From contig NZ_CP031747.1 in assembly GCF_005311025.1 (NCBI RefSeq), forward strand, positions 806,001 to 870,000: a DNA stretch of 64,000 bases. Direction: 5' to 3'. Both the position numbers and the translations under genes were made by a program. The notes beneath the pieces were generated by a model. It had not been told where the DNA came from. It saw only the letters and a list, made by a program, of their open reading frames with translations, and did not search any database. Position 1 is the stretch's first letter. Each line of letters starts with the position of its first letter. Of this stretch, positions 18,066-26,564 are shown one piece after another. Source of the DNA: Alcaligenes faecalis (GTDB lineage: Bacteria > Pseudomonadota > Gammaproteobacteria > Burkholderiales > Burkholderiaceae_B).

Positions 18066-18983
18066 TCAAACTCCGGCTCGTTGCCTCTGCCGCCACACAC
18101 CGGGCGAGACTCCTTCCAAACGGCTAAAAGCACGGCTCAGGCTGGACTCATTGTCATACCCCACCTGCGCGGCAATTTGCCCTATCGTCTGCGAACCGGC
18201 TGCCAACAAAAGCTTGGCTTTATAGATACGCCAAGCCGTCAGATACGCCAAGGGAGCTTGCCCGACAGCCGCCTTGAACAAAGCAGAAAAGGTGGACCGG
18301 GACAGCCCGATCAGTGCGCCCATTTCCTCCACCGACCACGGATGCGCAATCTGCTGATGCACAGCTTGCAAGACCGGGGCCATCCTGGGGTCTCGAATAC
18401 CCGCCAACAGCCCTGCCCCCAAGGAGGCACAGTGCGATAAAGCCCGCAGCACCTGAATGAACATCACATCAACTAGGCGGGCGTTAATCAGCTGAGTTCC
18501 GTAATCCCGGCTTTGCGCTTCGGTTTGCAGCACATGCAGGATGCTTTTTATGGCGACAGCATCTTCCGCCCTCAAGCGAGTGTGTACCAAGGGGCCAAGC
18601 GCACTGAACAGGGGTTCGGCAGCCAACTTGTTAAAAGCAAAGCGGGCCGTCACGATTTCAGTCAAAGCTCCATCGCCCCCATGGACGATCGGCTCAGCAC
18701 GCGGATACCGAGCCAAAGTCTCACAGGAAACCAGCGGATTTTCCTTGCCGTCACACAGCGAGAATTGCACCCCTGGTTGAACAAGCATGCAGGTGTCCGC
18801 TTCCAGCAGCACGGGGTCGGCTCGCTGCTCTCCCTTCAAATAACAAGCCCCTTTGCTGACAATCAACAGCCGCGCATACTCGCCGGTGTCAAAGCTGACG
18901 CCCCAAGGCGCACGCAGTTGGAAGCACGCATACAAAGCATGCTGCAAACGCATGCCATCCAGGATTTCATCAAAGGGGTTCAT
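18066..18983 (-). CDS. AraC-family regulator with N-terminal cupin
   Basis: The 305-residue protein carries an N-terminal cupin_6-type sensor (about residues 15-175) and a C-terminal pair of AraC helix-turn-helix motifs (about 200-300: WSVEEMGALIGLSRSTFSALF, and IGQIAAQVGYDNESSLSRAF). It is divergent from an alcohol dehydrogenase gene, the usual arrangement for a cupin_6 AraC regulator and its target. An inverted repeat in the shared intergenic region is a likely operator. Confidence 0.87.
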   Translation of the reverse strand: MNPFDEILDGMRLQHALYACFQLRAPWGVSFDTGEYARLLIVSKGACYLKGEQRADPVLLEADTCMLVQPGVQFSLCDGKENPLVSCETLARYPRAEPIVHGGDGALTEIVTARFAFNKLAAEPLFSALGPLVHTRLRAEDAVAIKSILHVLQTEAQSRDYGTQLINARLVDVMFIQVLRALSHCASLGAGLLAGIRDPRMAPVLQAVHQQIAHPWSVEEMGALIGLSRSTFSALFKAAVGQAPLAYLTAWRIYKAKLLLAAGSQTIGQIAAQVGYDNESSLSRAFSRLEGVSPGVWRQRQRAGV

Positions 18984-18988
18984 GACTA

Positions 18989-19036
18989 TCAGACGATAAG
19001 ACAGGAAAATTGGATTTTCAACTATAGATCGTCTGA
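18989..19036. promoter_or_regulatory. Inverted repeat in the araC-type/dehydrogenase divergent region
   Basis: TCAGACGAT (18989-18997) and ATCGTCTGA (19028-19036) form a perfect 9-base inverted repeat whose half-site centres are 39 bases apart. It lies between the regulator start (18983) and the dehydrogenase start (19083). Spacing of nearly four helical turns suits a dimeric or looping AraC-type regulator. Confidence 0.55.
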
Positions 19037-19082
19037 AGCCTCAAGCCTAGCATGCTCCATGCAAGTATCAACAGGAGCATGC

Positions 19083-20078
19083 ATGGACACATACCGTTTT
19101 ACGCAATATGGCAGTTTGGACTACCTGGTACGAGGTCAGGAACCGCTTCCCGAACCCGGCCCCGGACAAGTGCGGGTTCAAGTCATGGCCTCGTCCTTGA
19201 ACTTCAGAGACCTGTTGGTCATGAAAGGTACATTGCGCTATCCCACTACGCCAGGGGCTGTACCACTGTCAGATGCAGCAGGAATCATTGATGCCCTTGG
19301 CCCCGGCGTGCAGCGCTTCAAGTTGGGCGACCGTGTCATCAACAGCTTTTTCCCGAACTGGTTCGGTGGCCCAGCCTACGCAGGCCGGGAGCAATATGGT
19401 GTTGAGCATGACGGCTGGCTGACTCAATATAAAGTCGTGTCGGCAGAGGCCTTGTCGCCTATGCCCGCCCATCTGAGTTTTGAAGAAGCAGCAACCCTGC
19501 CTTGCGCAGCCTTGACGGCCTGGTCCGCACTGGCCGGTATTAATGCAGGCGATACAGTGCTGACACAAGGAGCAGGTGGCGTGTCCATTTTTGCCATTCA
19601 ATTAGCCAAGGCAATGGGAGCCTACGTCATCTCCAGCACTTCTTCAGACAATAAGTTCGACAAGCTGCTGCAGTTAGGGGCTGACCAGGTTTTCAACTAC
19701 AAAGACACGCCAGAATGGTCCGAGCTTGTACGAGACTACACACATGGCGAAGGCGCAAATCGTATTGTCGATGTCGGTGGCCCGGTGACAATTGCACAAT
19801 CCATCAAAGCGATTGCTGTAGGTGGGCAAGTGTCCTTGATCGGCTCCTTGGGAAAATCCGTGCCATCGCTGGATGTCATGGATCTGGTCTTTAGTCAGGC
19901 CAGCTATAAAGCCATCGGTGTGGGTAGTCGCAGTGATCTGGAAACCATGAATCGAGTCATTAGCCAGCACCGGATCCATCCGGTAATCGACCGGGTCTTC
20001 GATTTCAACAACGCTCATGAAGCCTACCGCTATCTGCAACAGCGCGATCGCTTTGGAAAAATCGTGATCCATCACTAA
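19083..20078 (+). CDS. Medium-chain zinc-type alcohol dehydrogenase/quinone oxidoreductase
   Basis: The 331-residue protein is an MDR-family NAD(P)-dependent oxidoreductase. The N-terminal catalytic domain contains ASSLNFRDLLVMKG (about residues 37-50). The Rossmann part has GDTVLTQGAGGVSIFAIQLAKAMGA. The frame runs back to 18513 inside the divergent regulator gene; the ATG at 19083 starts the conserved N-terminus. The substrate is unknown; regulation by the neighbouring AraC-type protein is likely. Confidence 0.83.
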   Translation: MDTYRFTQYGSLDYLVRGQEPLPEPGPGQVRVQVMASSLNFRDLLVMKGTLRYPTTPGAVPLSDAAGIIDALGPGVQRFKLGDRVINSFFPNWFGGPAYAGREQYGVEHDGWLTQYKVVSAEALSPMPAHLSFEEAATLPCAALTAWSALAGINAGDTVLTQGAGGVSIFAIQLAKAMGAYVISSTSSDNKFDKLLQLGADQVFNYKDTPEWSELVRDYTHGEGANRIVDVGGPVTIAQSIKAIAVGGQVSLIGSLGKSVPSLDVMDLVFSQASYKAIGVGSRSDLETMNRVISQHRIHPVIDRVFDFNNAHEAYRYLQQRDRFGKIVIHH

Positions 20079-20142
20079 TGACGGAGTCCGGGCATAAGAT
20101 AAATCAAAGCTAATTGAGAAGCAGTTGTAATACAATCCTGCC

Positions 20143-20571
20143 ATGTCTATCCACCGGCACTGCTCTCTCGCTAAAAATGGCATAGCCTGGCAAATTCTTT
20201 TTTGCCTGGCGATCCTGTCATTTCTGAGCCGTTCGCTGGTCCCGGCAGGCTACATGCCCGATAGCTCGGGTGAACAGAATGGCTTCTTTTCCGTCACGCT
20301 TTGCGCCCCCGGAGGAACGCCCAGCACGATCTGGATGAGCCTGACAGGACAGGCTGATCCGCCGCAATCCAATGAACACGCGGATATGCAGAAGTGCCCT
20401 TACGCACTGGTCCTGTCTCAAGTAGCCCTACCCAGCGCTGATCTGGCAAGCCTGGATGTCCCGGTGGTTCACCAGCCTTTGCTGTTGGTGCATCGTAATC
20501 AAAGCTTGCCGCCCCTGCCTGCCTTGGGGCCACCACTAGGGTCACGCGCTCCCCCTGTCAACCTTGCTTGA
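20143..20571 (+). CDS. DUF2946 protein, CruR-like upstream regulator
   Basis: The 142-residue product has an N-terminal transmembrane or signal segment and the DUF2946 hallmark LVPAGYMPD (about residues 32-40), plus cysteines in TLCAPGG and KCPYAL. In Bordetella pertussis a DUF2946 upstream gene, cruR, co-translationally represses the TonB-dependent receptor gene bfrG in response to copper. Here the gene also directly precedes a TonB-dependent receptor. A TTG in the receptor frame overlaps this gene's stop (TTGA), and a hairpin follows, so a similar mechanism is plausible. I do not see the CxxC-type pair in its usual form. Confidence 0.72.
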   Translation: MSIHRHCSLAKNGIAWQILFCLAILSFLSRSLVPAGYMPDSSGEQNGFFSVTLCAPGGTPSTIWMSLTGQADPPQSNEHADMQKCPYALVLSQVALPSADLASLDVPVVHQPLLLVHRNQSLPPLPALGPPLGSRAPPVNLA

Positions 20572-20582
20572 TCTCTCGTCGT

Positions 20583-20607
20583 CGACTGCCGTATGTGCAG
20601 TCGCTTT
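20583..20607 (+). terminator. Hairpin between DUF2946 gene and TonB receptor gene
   Basis: CGACTGC (20583-20589) and GCAGTCG (20597-20603) form a 7-base stem with a 7-base loop followed by CTTTTC. It lies between the stop of the DUF2946 gene and the receptor ATG at 20634. It could act as an attenuator in a translation-coupled copper switch; the T-run is short, so constitutive termination is unlikely. Confidence 0.5.
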
Positions 20608-20633
20608 TCAGCGAAGTCATTCAAGGTTTTTTT

Positions 20634-22781
20634 ATGTCCATTTTTTGTGTTTCTGCACAGGCATGCGCCGTGCAGACCGCCCCTTTTTCGCGCTCTCGTC
20701 ACTCGGCACAAACATCACCACGCACACGAAGCAGCGTCCTGGCTCTGACCTTGCTGTTTTCCAGCTCCTGGACCAGCCTTGCTCATGCACAGACGCCAAC
20801 ACTGGCTCCCGTCATCGTCACTCCAGAGCGTGGTAAAAGTCTGACCGTTCTAGACCTGCAAAGCGCTCAAAAAACCATTGAACAAGTCGCGGGCGGGGTG
20901 GCGCTGGTGCCCGAGAGCGCCTGGCGTGACACTAAGGCCGCCACCGTCAAAGACATGCTGGACTACACACCCGGGGTGTTTGCACAGCCCAAATGGGGAG
21001 ATGATGCACGTCTGTCCATACGTGGCTCGGGTCTGTCGCGGTATTACCATCTGCGCGGCATCAGTTTGTACCAGGATGGCATTCCATTAAATGACCCGGA
21101 CGGCAGCAGCAATTTTCATCGCATCGACCCTACAGCCTACCGCTATACCGAGGTCTATAAAGGCGCCAACGCCTTGCAGTACGGAGCCGCTACTTTAGGT
21201 GGAGCCATCAACTTCGTCACCCCTACCGGCCATGATGCCGACGCCTTTCAAGGGCGTCTGGATACCGGTAGCTTTGGCTGGCGGCGCGTGCAACTTGGCA
21301 GCGGTTTTGCGGGCGAGAAGCTGGATGGCGTGATTTCCGGCTCCTGGCAAACTCAAGATGGCTACAGAGAGCAAAGCGCTGGCCATTCCTTGCGAGCCAG
21401 CGCAAACCTGGCTTGGCGGCTTTCAGACCGGTCAGAAACCCGTTTTTACTTGAGCGGCTATCAAATTCACCAGGATATTCCCGGCTCGGTCAGCCGCGAT
21501 CAGGCTCTGAATAATCCACGGCAAGCTGCCAAAGCCAATAAAGAGCACGACTGGCAGCTCAACCTGGACGGAGGCCGCATTGCCAACCGCACAGTGCTGG
21601 TCATGGGAGAGACTCAATACGAACTGGGTGGCTGGTTCGAGCAAAGCTCACTACGGCACCCTATTTATCAGTTTGTTGATAGAGACACGAGCAGCTACGG
21701 CGCTTACGGCAGGCTGGTCAACACCAGCCCGCTGGCAGGCAGAGACAACCACTTCACGCTAGGCTTGACTTGGTCGGCAGGCAAGATTGATGCTCAAAAC
21801 TCTGTAAACGTAGGAGGCAAACGGCAGGATAAGCTGTCTGCCAGCAAAGACAGGGCCAACAACCTGACCGCCTATGCCGAAAACGCCTGGAGTCTTGGTT
21901 CGGACTTATCCCTGATTACCGGCCTGCAGTACATGCACGCCCAACGTAAGCGTCAGGACTTGTATAACGGCGGCCTGCCCGCCACCCGATCCGGGGACAA
22001 GAGCTACAACTTCTTCAATCCCAAATTAGGCCTGTTATGGGATGCAGGTCCGCAGTGGCAAATCTACGGCAATATTTCCCGCAGCGCCGAGCCGCCCACC
22101 TTTGATGACATGAACTTCTCCACCGGCAATGACCTGGACCGTCTGCAAGCGCAGCGTGCCACCACGTTCGAGATCGGGACACGGGGAGAAACAGGCGATG
22201 TTGCGTGGGACCTCTCGCTTTACCATGCACGCATCAAAAATGAACTGCAATGCATCAGCGCGCCCTGGAACATCTGCGACAAGACCGTCAACGCAGACCG
22301 CACAACCCATCAAGGCATAGAGCTAGGTGTGCAATGGACGGCCGCTCGTGGCTTGTTGGTGCAAGGTCTGCAAAGTGACAGCCTGGACATCAAAGGCGCC
22401 TATACCTACAGCAACTTCAAATTCAACAATGACCGGGACTGGAACAACAATCAAATGCCCGGCGTACCCAAGCATTATCTGCGGGCAGAGATTATCTACA
22501 AACACCCGTCGGGCTTTCACATTGGCCCCAATGTGGAATGGGTGCCCCAGGCTTACTACGTGGATAACGCCAATACCACCAAGACCAGCTCCTATGCCTT
22601 GCTTGGCTTGCGAGCCGGATGGGAACGCGGCCCCTACTCCTTCTATATAGATGGCCGCAATCTGACAGATCGTCGATACATCGCCAGCGCCAGCATTACC
22701 GACTATGCCACAGCCTCCTCGCCCTTGTTCGAGCCGGGCACAGGGAGATCGGTCTTTGCCGGTGTGCAGATCCAGTATTAA
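20634..22781 (+). CDS. TonB-dependent outer-membrane receptor (BfrG-like)
   Basis: The product (about 715 residues from the ATG at 20634) has a signal peptide ending SLAHAQ, a TonB-box-like APVIVTPERG, a plug domain (VKDMLDYTPGVFAQ, RLSIRGSGLSRYYHLRGISLYQDGIPLN, YGAATLGGAINFVTP) and a C-terminal beta-barrel. It probably imports a metal complex. The flanking DUF2946 and copper-uptake-associated genes point to copper, as in the bfrG locus of Bordetella. A frame opening at TTG 20568 overlaps the upstream stop, but AAGG 7-8 bases before 20634 favours the ATG. Confidence 0.85.
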   Translation: MSIFCVSAQACAVQTAPFSRSRHSAQTSPRTRSSVLALTLLFSSSWTSLAHAQTPTLAPVIVTPERGKSLTVLDLQSAQKTIEQVAGGVALVPESAWRDTKAATVKDMLDYTPGVFAQPKWGDDARLSIRGSGLSRYYHLRGISLYQDGIPLNDPDGSSNFHRIDPTAYRYTEVYKGANALQYGAATLGGAINFVTPTGHDADAFQGRLDTGSFGWRRVQLGSGFAGEKLDGVISGSWQTQDGYREQSAGHSLRASANLAWRLSDRSETRFYLSGYQIHQDIPGSVSRDQALNNPRQAAKANKEHDWQLNLDGGRIANRTVLVMGETQYELGGWFEQSSLRHPIYQFVDRDTSSYGAYGRLVNTSPLAGRDNHFTLGLTWSAGKIDAQNSVNVGGKRQDKLSASKDRANNLTAYAENAWSLGSDLSLITGLQYMHAQRKRQDLYNGGLPATRSGDKSYNFFNPKLGLLWDAGPQWQIYGNISRSAEPPTFDDMNFSTGNDLDRLQAQRATTFEIGTRGETGDVAWDLSLYHARIKNELQCISAPWNICDKTVNADRTTHQGIELGVQWTAARGLLVQGLQSDSLDIKGAYTYSNFKFNNDRDWNNNQMPGVPKHYLRAEIIYKHPSGFHIGPNVEWVPQAYYVDNANTTKTSSYALLGLRAGWERGPYSFYIDGRNLTDRRYIASASITDYATASSPLFEPGTGRSVFAGVQIQY

Positions 22782-22814
22782 TTCCACTTTTTTTATCTTG
22801 CTAAGGAGTTTGTC

Positions 22815-22934
22815 ATGCCCGTCAAATCGCCACTATCGCGCTTTATATGCCGGATCACTGCCTCTTGGCTGCCAACAAGTCAGCTGAGCACTCTGCTTGG
22901 GGCGACAGCCCCACCCTGTCTTTTATTAGCTTGA
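22815..22934 (+). CDS. Candidate 39-residue small protein in the copper operon
   Basis: An ATG at 22815 is preceded by a strong Shine-Dalgarno AAGGAG 6 bases away. It opens 39 codons (starting MPVKSPLSRFICRITASW) to a TGA at 22932-22934. It sits between the receptor stop and the next gene, whose own AAGGAG follows 9 bases later. The peptide has two cysteines and a hydrophobic end; I do not recognise it. It could be a small protein, a leader that couples translation, or a chance frame with a good ribosome site. Confidence 0.45.
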   Translation: MPVKSPLSRFICRITASWLPTSQLSTLLGATAPPCLLLA

Positions 22935-22950
22935 GAAACAAGGAGTTTTT

Positions 22951-23427
22951 ATGAAAACCGCTTCACAACATCGCCAGACCTTCAAAGTGGCACTCCATGG
23001 GCTTTTCTTCGCCATGGCTTTATTCATCTTGTTCGCTATGTTCACGGGCATGGCTCACGCTGCACCATCAGAGGCCGATCGCATCTCCCAAGCCATGAAG
23101 GCGATTTGGGACAGCCCCGAAGCCCCTCTTGTGGTGGAGCCTATCGTAATCGAGGGTGACTACGCCCTGGCGGGTTGGACGCAACTGACACGTGGTGGTC
23201 GTGCGCTATTAAAGAGTCGTCATGGGGAATGGAATGTTCATATGTGTGGTGGCGATGGCTTGAACGATGTGGAGACCCTGACCATGGCAGGCATGAGCAC
23301 TGAAGCAGCAGAACGCCTGGTCAAGAACTCCAGCGAGGCTGAAGCCAAACTGCCCACCGAGGTCACCGCCAAATTCTCCACCTTTGGAGACAATATGGTG
23401 GTGGATCACAACCATCAACCCGACTAA
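22951..23427 (+). CDS. Copper-uptake-system-associated exported protein
   Basis: The 158-residue protein has a signal or anchor segment (about residues 14-37, ending AHAA). Its mature part, with EADRISQAMKAIWDSP, VIEGDYALAGWTQLTRGGRALLK and MCGGDGLNDVETL, matches a family annotated as copper uptake system-associated. It is the last gene of the DUF2946-receptor operon, the same order as in Bordetella. A C-terminal HNHQPD could bind metal. The molecular role is unknown; a periplasmic site is inferred. Confidence 0.68.
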   Translation: MKTASQHRQTFKVALHGLFFAMALFILFAMFTGMAHAAPSEADRISQAMKAIWDSPEAPLVVEPIVIEGDYALAGWTQLTRGGRALLKSRHGEWNVHMCGGDGLNDVETLTMAGMSTEAAERLVKNSSEAEAKLPTEVTAKFSTFGDNMVVDHNHQPD

Positions 23428-23526
23428 TCCAGGAAGGAGAACCCGCTGCGCAAGGACTGAGTCAACAAGGAATCAGTGCACCGGGCCTGATCGCCGGATC
23501 GCCGGGCCGCCGGATCGCAACTTGCC

Positions 23527-23811
23527 CTACTCAGTCTGAGTGTGGTCATGCCCGCACTGGCCACACTTCTTGCGCGGAAAGGGCGAATAACTGGTGAACA
23601 AGCTCTGGCTACCCATGAACGGCGACAAACCGCACTTTGGGCAAGTAAAAACGGTCATGGCTACCAAGCCCTGGCCCAGAACATAAAAGCCAAAGACTAA
23701 AAACCCGAAGGTCCCCAACACACGGTCGAACACAGGCAGCCCAAAATACAAGGCGACCAGGAGCAAGATATTGAACAAGGTGAACAGCCAGGCTTTTTTG
23801 TAGAGCGACAT
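23527..23811 (-). CDS. Small membrane protein with C-terminal zinc ribbon
   Basis: The 94-residue protein has two predicted transmembrane helices (about residues 8-27 and 33-57) and then two cysteine pairs, CPKC and CGQC followed by GHDH, that can form a zinc ribbon. The ATG at 23811 is chosen over one 27 bases upstream because it starts directly before the first helix. It converges with the copper operon. The function is unknown. Confidence 0.6.
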   Translation of the reverse strand: MSLYKKAWLFTLFNILLLVALYFGLPVFDRVLGTFGFLVFGFYVLGQGLVAMTVFTCPKCGLSPFMGSQSLFTSYSPFPRKKCGQCGHDHTQTE

Positions 23812-24053
23812 TAATGACCTTTTAAAACCAGCTCCCACAGCCAGGAAGTGATTTAGCGATTTAATTCAAGCGTGGACAGTTTACGGGATTCAGTCCGCAT
23901 GGGAGAGGACTGAGCAAGCTGGTCACAATTTCGCCCCGGCCGTGACAAGCAGGCAGCTATCCCGCACAAACGATGAATGTTTCTGAATGCAATGTTCCGG
24001 CAATACCCATCCCTCATGATCTAGGATCTTCCAACAAAATCCCATTACGGACC

Positions 24054-25364
24054 ATGAACCTCGCTTCCTTGCCCTCTCTTGTCCCAGCCCGACAACAGCT
24101 CCTGCGAGCCTTAGGTATCGCCCTGTTGCCCTTGGCCTTAGCTGCCTGCGACAGCGGCTCCAGCACAGGCGGCAACCACTCTTCCGAAGCCCCCGTCGTC
24201 ACGCCACCGGTCACTGAAGAACCGGAACCACCTCGCAACACCGCCTATCTGGACAGCAAGGCAGGCGATGTCATCAAGGTCCGCATCGAAGAACTGCATC
24301 CCACCCAAGCGGCCATTGGCTACGATCAGGTTTACTACAAGCTGGGACGCTGGCAAGGCGATCTGGATCGGCCCACTTGGGCTAAGGACCCCAAACAGCA
24401 ACTGGACTACCTGAATCGCACCATCGGCAAAAAGTTTGACGACTACTGCGAGGATATGGGCGGAACCGAACGTGCTCAAAAATTTCTGACCATCGCTGAG
24501 GCTCAAGCTGCCCGCCTGGACCAGCCCACCACCTATCTGTGCAAAGACCCTCTGGGCTCGCAAACAGAAAACCTGAAAACCGTGGTCGTAGGCTGGGACG
24601 GCAATCTCTATCTGACCGATGGCCACCACACCTTCTCATCCCTGCGCGAAATCCCGGACGGCGGCCCCAAACTGCCCGTCTGGGTAAAAGTCAGCGCCAA
24701 CTACAGCGACATCCGCGAAGCGTCCGCCTTCTGGGAGCGCATGAGCAAAGAGAAACTGGTCTGGCTGCGTGATGGTGAAAACCAGACTATTACTGTCGAG
24801 CAACTGCCCACCCGCGTTGGGCTGGCCAGCGAAAAAGAAGCCGGTGGCATGCAGGAAGATCGCTATCGCTCCCTGGTGTATTTCACCCGCGACCTTGCCT
24901 ATAAAAACGGCAAGCTGCCCGAATACGCAGAGTTTCTGTGGGGCGACTGGCTGCGCCGCCAAGCTTCTGAGGGCCAATTGGCCAAACTGGACGAATACTT
25001 GATGGCTCCACCCGCCACACCGGCCCAGATTCTGGCGGTGAGCACCTTGAACAAGGCCTTGCAACCCGGTGGTTCAAACGACAGCTACGCGGCTGCCGTG
25101 CGCGATGCAGCCTTGAAAATGACGGCTCTGAAAGACACGGATCTGGTCTTTGAAGACCGTGATGCAGCAGCTTTAGGCCGTATCGTCCTGGAACCGGACG
25201 CTGCCAGTGACTCCGACACTAAAACAGCGCGCGACACCCTGGAAGAACTGCCACGCAACGACGTCAAATCTGACGGTAGCCCACGGGGTGCAGGAAAGCT
25301 GTGGTTTGCAGTGAACTACCGCAATTGCGGCAAGCCTGCGGCGGGGACTTGCTGGGGGTGGTAA
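24054..25364 (+). CDS. Lipoprotein with ParB/Srx-like (ParBc_2) nuclease-type domain
   Basis: The product is about 436 residues. A lipobox, LALAAC with Cys32, indicates a lipoprotein. From about residue 70 the sequence shows the ParBc_2 pattern: KVRIEELHPTQAAIGYDQVYYKLG, then GWDGNLYLTDGHHTFSSL with DGHH at 189-192, the conserved catalytic-looking core of this ParB/sulfiredoxin-like family. An earlier in-frame ATG at 23973 lacks the lipoprotein signal. ParBc_2 proteins are common as exported proteins of unknown activity. A strong terminator follows. Confidence 0.75.
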   Translation: MNLASLPSLVPARQQLLRALGIALLPLALAACDSGSSTGGNHSSEAPVVTPPVTEEPEPPRNTAYLDSKAGDVIKVRIEELHPTQAAIGYDQVYYKLGRWQGDLDRPTWAKDPKQQLDYLNRTIGKKFDDYCEDMGGTERAQKFLTIAEAQAARLDQPTTYLCKDPLGSQTENLKTVVVGWDGNLYLTDGHHTFSSLREIPDGGPKLPVWVKVSANYSDIREASAFWERMSKEKLVWLRDGENQTITVEQLPTRVGLASEKEAGGMQEDRYRSLVYFTRDLAYKNGKLPEYAEFLWGDWLRRQASEGQLAKLDEYLMAPPATPAQILAVSTLNKALQPGGSNDSYAAAVRDAALKMTALKDTDLVFEDRDAAALGRIVLEPDAASDSDTKTARDTLEELPRNDVKSDGSPRGAGKLWFAVNYRNCGKPAAGTCWGW

Positions 25365-25390
25365 TAAAGCTAGTCAGAACCTGATCAAAT

Positions 25391-25415
25391 AAAAAGCCCG
25401 CAATGCGGGCTTTTT
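25391..25415 (+). terminator. Rho-independent terminator after the ParB-like lipoprotein gene
   Basis: AAAAAGCCCGC, loop AAT, GCGGGCTTTTT form a perfect 11-base stem ending in a T-run. Confidence 0.92.
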
Positions 25416-25540
25416 AAATAGCTAGACGCACCGCAACAACTTGGACTTTCCCCACTCTTGAGACAAGCGAGCAATCCCTTTCACCAATACTCATCAAATC
25501 AACAAGAATAACTCCATCGCCATTCAAGAAGAAAATAGCT

Positions 25541-25705
25541 ATGATCGACAGGCTATTGATTAAGGGAACAACAAATTGCTCTATGAAACAACATCAAGAA
25601 ATTCATAAGGCGCAACAATTTACTGAGGTAAAAATCAAGAAAAACATCCTGAAATCTCATGCCCCTATCAATCTTGAGAATATAAATCGAACGAACAAGC
25701 AATGA
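25541..25705 (+). CDS. Possible 54-residue ORF in an AT-rich gap
   Basis: The stretch 25416-25842 holds no clear gene and is visibly more AT-rich than its neighbours. One frame from ATG at 25541 encodes 54 residues (a second ATG is at 25583), rich in Lys, Asn and Ile, and is followed 60 bases later by a convincing terminator, which suggests a short plus-strand transcript. The ribosome site is weak. It may be a small protein or a small RNA; a minus-strand frame here is unconvincing. Confidence 0.25.
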   Translation: MIDRLLIKGTTNCSMKQHQEIHKAQQFTEVKIKKNILKSHAPINLENINRTNKQ

Positions 25706-25764
25706 CGACGAACGCAGTTCAAGCTTTGAGGACTTTACACAAGAAAAATTAAGCAAAAGAAGAA

Positions 25765-25790
25765 AAGGAGCAATTCGGCTCCTTATTTTT
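25765..25790 (+). terminator. Rho-independent terminator in the AT-rich gap
   Basis: AAGGAGC (25765-25771) and GCTCCTT (25778-25784) form a stem followed by ATTTTTT. It ends a transcript arising in 25416-25760, upstream of the next lipoprotein gene. Confidence 0.75.
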
Positions 25791-25842
25791 TAGAAATCAA
25801 GTAACAAAATTTTAGTTTGATAGAGGAAGGTGAGATAGCGTT

Positions 25843-26400
25843 ATGAAAACAATCGCAGTTTTAGCTCTTTCGACCGTGTTGGTTGGTTGTTCTACTTATG
25901 CTGTTCCACGATACAGCATCTCTACCGATACAGTAGTCGCTCTACGGGCTGTTGGCGATGTAAAGGCCAATGTTGGGGACTTCCGTAACGACAGTCCCAC
26001 AAATAAAGACAGTCAGCCAGGGGAAATCATGTGTCGTGCAGTCGGGCCCATCAAAACACCTGATGGAGAAAGCTATGCCGACTATGTTCGCAAAGCGCTA
26101 ATTAGCGAATTGATCATCGCAAATATTTATGAAAAAGAATCCACCCTTGAACTTACAGGCAGACTGACTACCCTGGACTTTGACTCCATGGGCGGAACAT
26201 GGACAGTGGGTATGGAACTTAGCTCTTCAAATGGAAAGTCAATTGCCGTCAACAACACCCATAAATACACCTCCAGTTTTTATGGTGAAACGGCATGCAA
26301 TCAAACGGCACAGGCAGGCTTGGGTGCCATTCAGGATGCGATCCGCGCACTGGTTACCCACGCGGATTTCAAAACGCTTCTGGCGGAAGAATCCAAGTAG
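25843..26400 (+). CDS. Lipoprotein of unknown function
   Basis: The 185-residue protein has a lipoprotein signal with VLVGC (Cys16). The mature part has a hydrophobic-polar strand pattern, with ADYVRKALISELIIANIYE and LELTGRLTTLDFDSMGGTWTV, reminiscent of lipoproteins of the YajG/DUF4136-like kind that adopt a compact alpha/beta fold. This is a resemblance only. AGGAAG precedes the ATG at a good distance. Lower G+C than surrounding core genes is consistent with an accessory segment. Confidence 0.65.
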   Translation: MKTIAVLALSTVLVGCSTYAVPRYSISTDTVVALRAVGDVKANVGDFRNDSPTNKDSQPGEIMCRAVGPIKTPDGESYADYVRKALISELIIANIYEKESTLELTGRLTTLDFDSMGGTWTVGMELSSSNGKSIAVNNTHKYTSSFYGETACNQTAQAGLGAIQDAIRALVTHADFKTLLAEESK

Positions 26401-26564
26401 AGCAAACACAGGCACACAGCCTACAAATCATCTGTCTGACAGGGTTGGCCTCAATCCTTGCACAAGGTACACCCTGGAAAGCTTCCTGCAGCACAGACAC
26501 CATTAAAGAAGCCAGGAGCCACCTTGCTCCTGACCTTTACAAGCAAATCATCATTGGAGAGATT

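Noticed and set aside
18513-19082. Extended N-terminus of the alcohol dehydrogenase
   Set aside because: It would overlap the divergent AraC gene by more than 450 bases and adds no conserved sequence.
25553-25756. 67-residue minus-strand frame in the AT-rich gap
   Set aside because: There is no ribosome site, and the nearby terminator has its T-run for the opposite strand.
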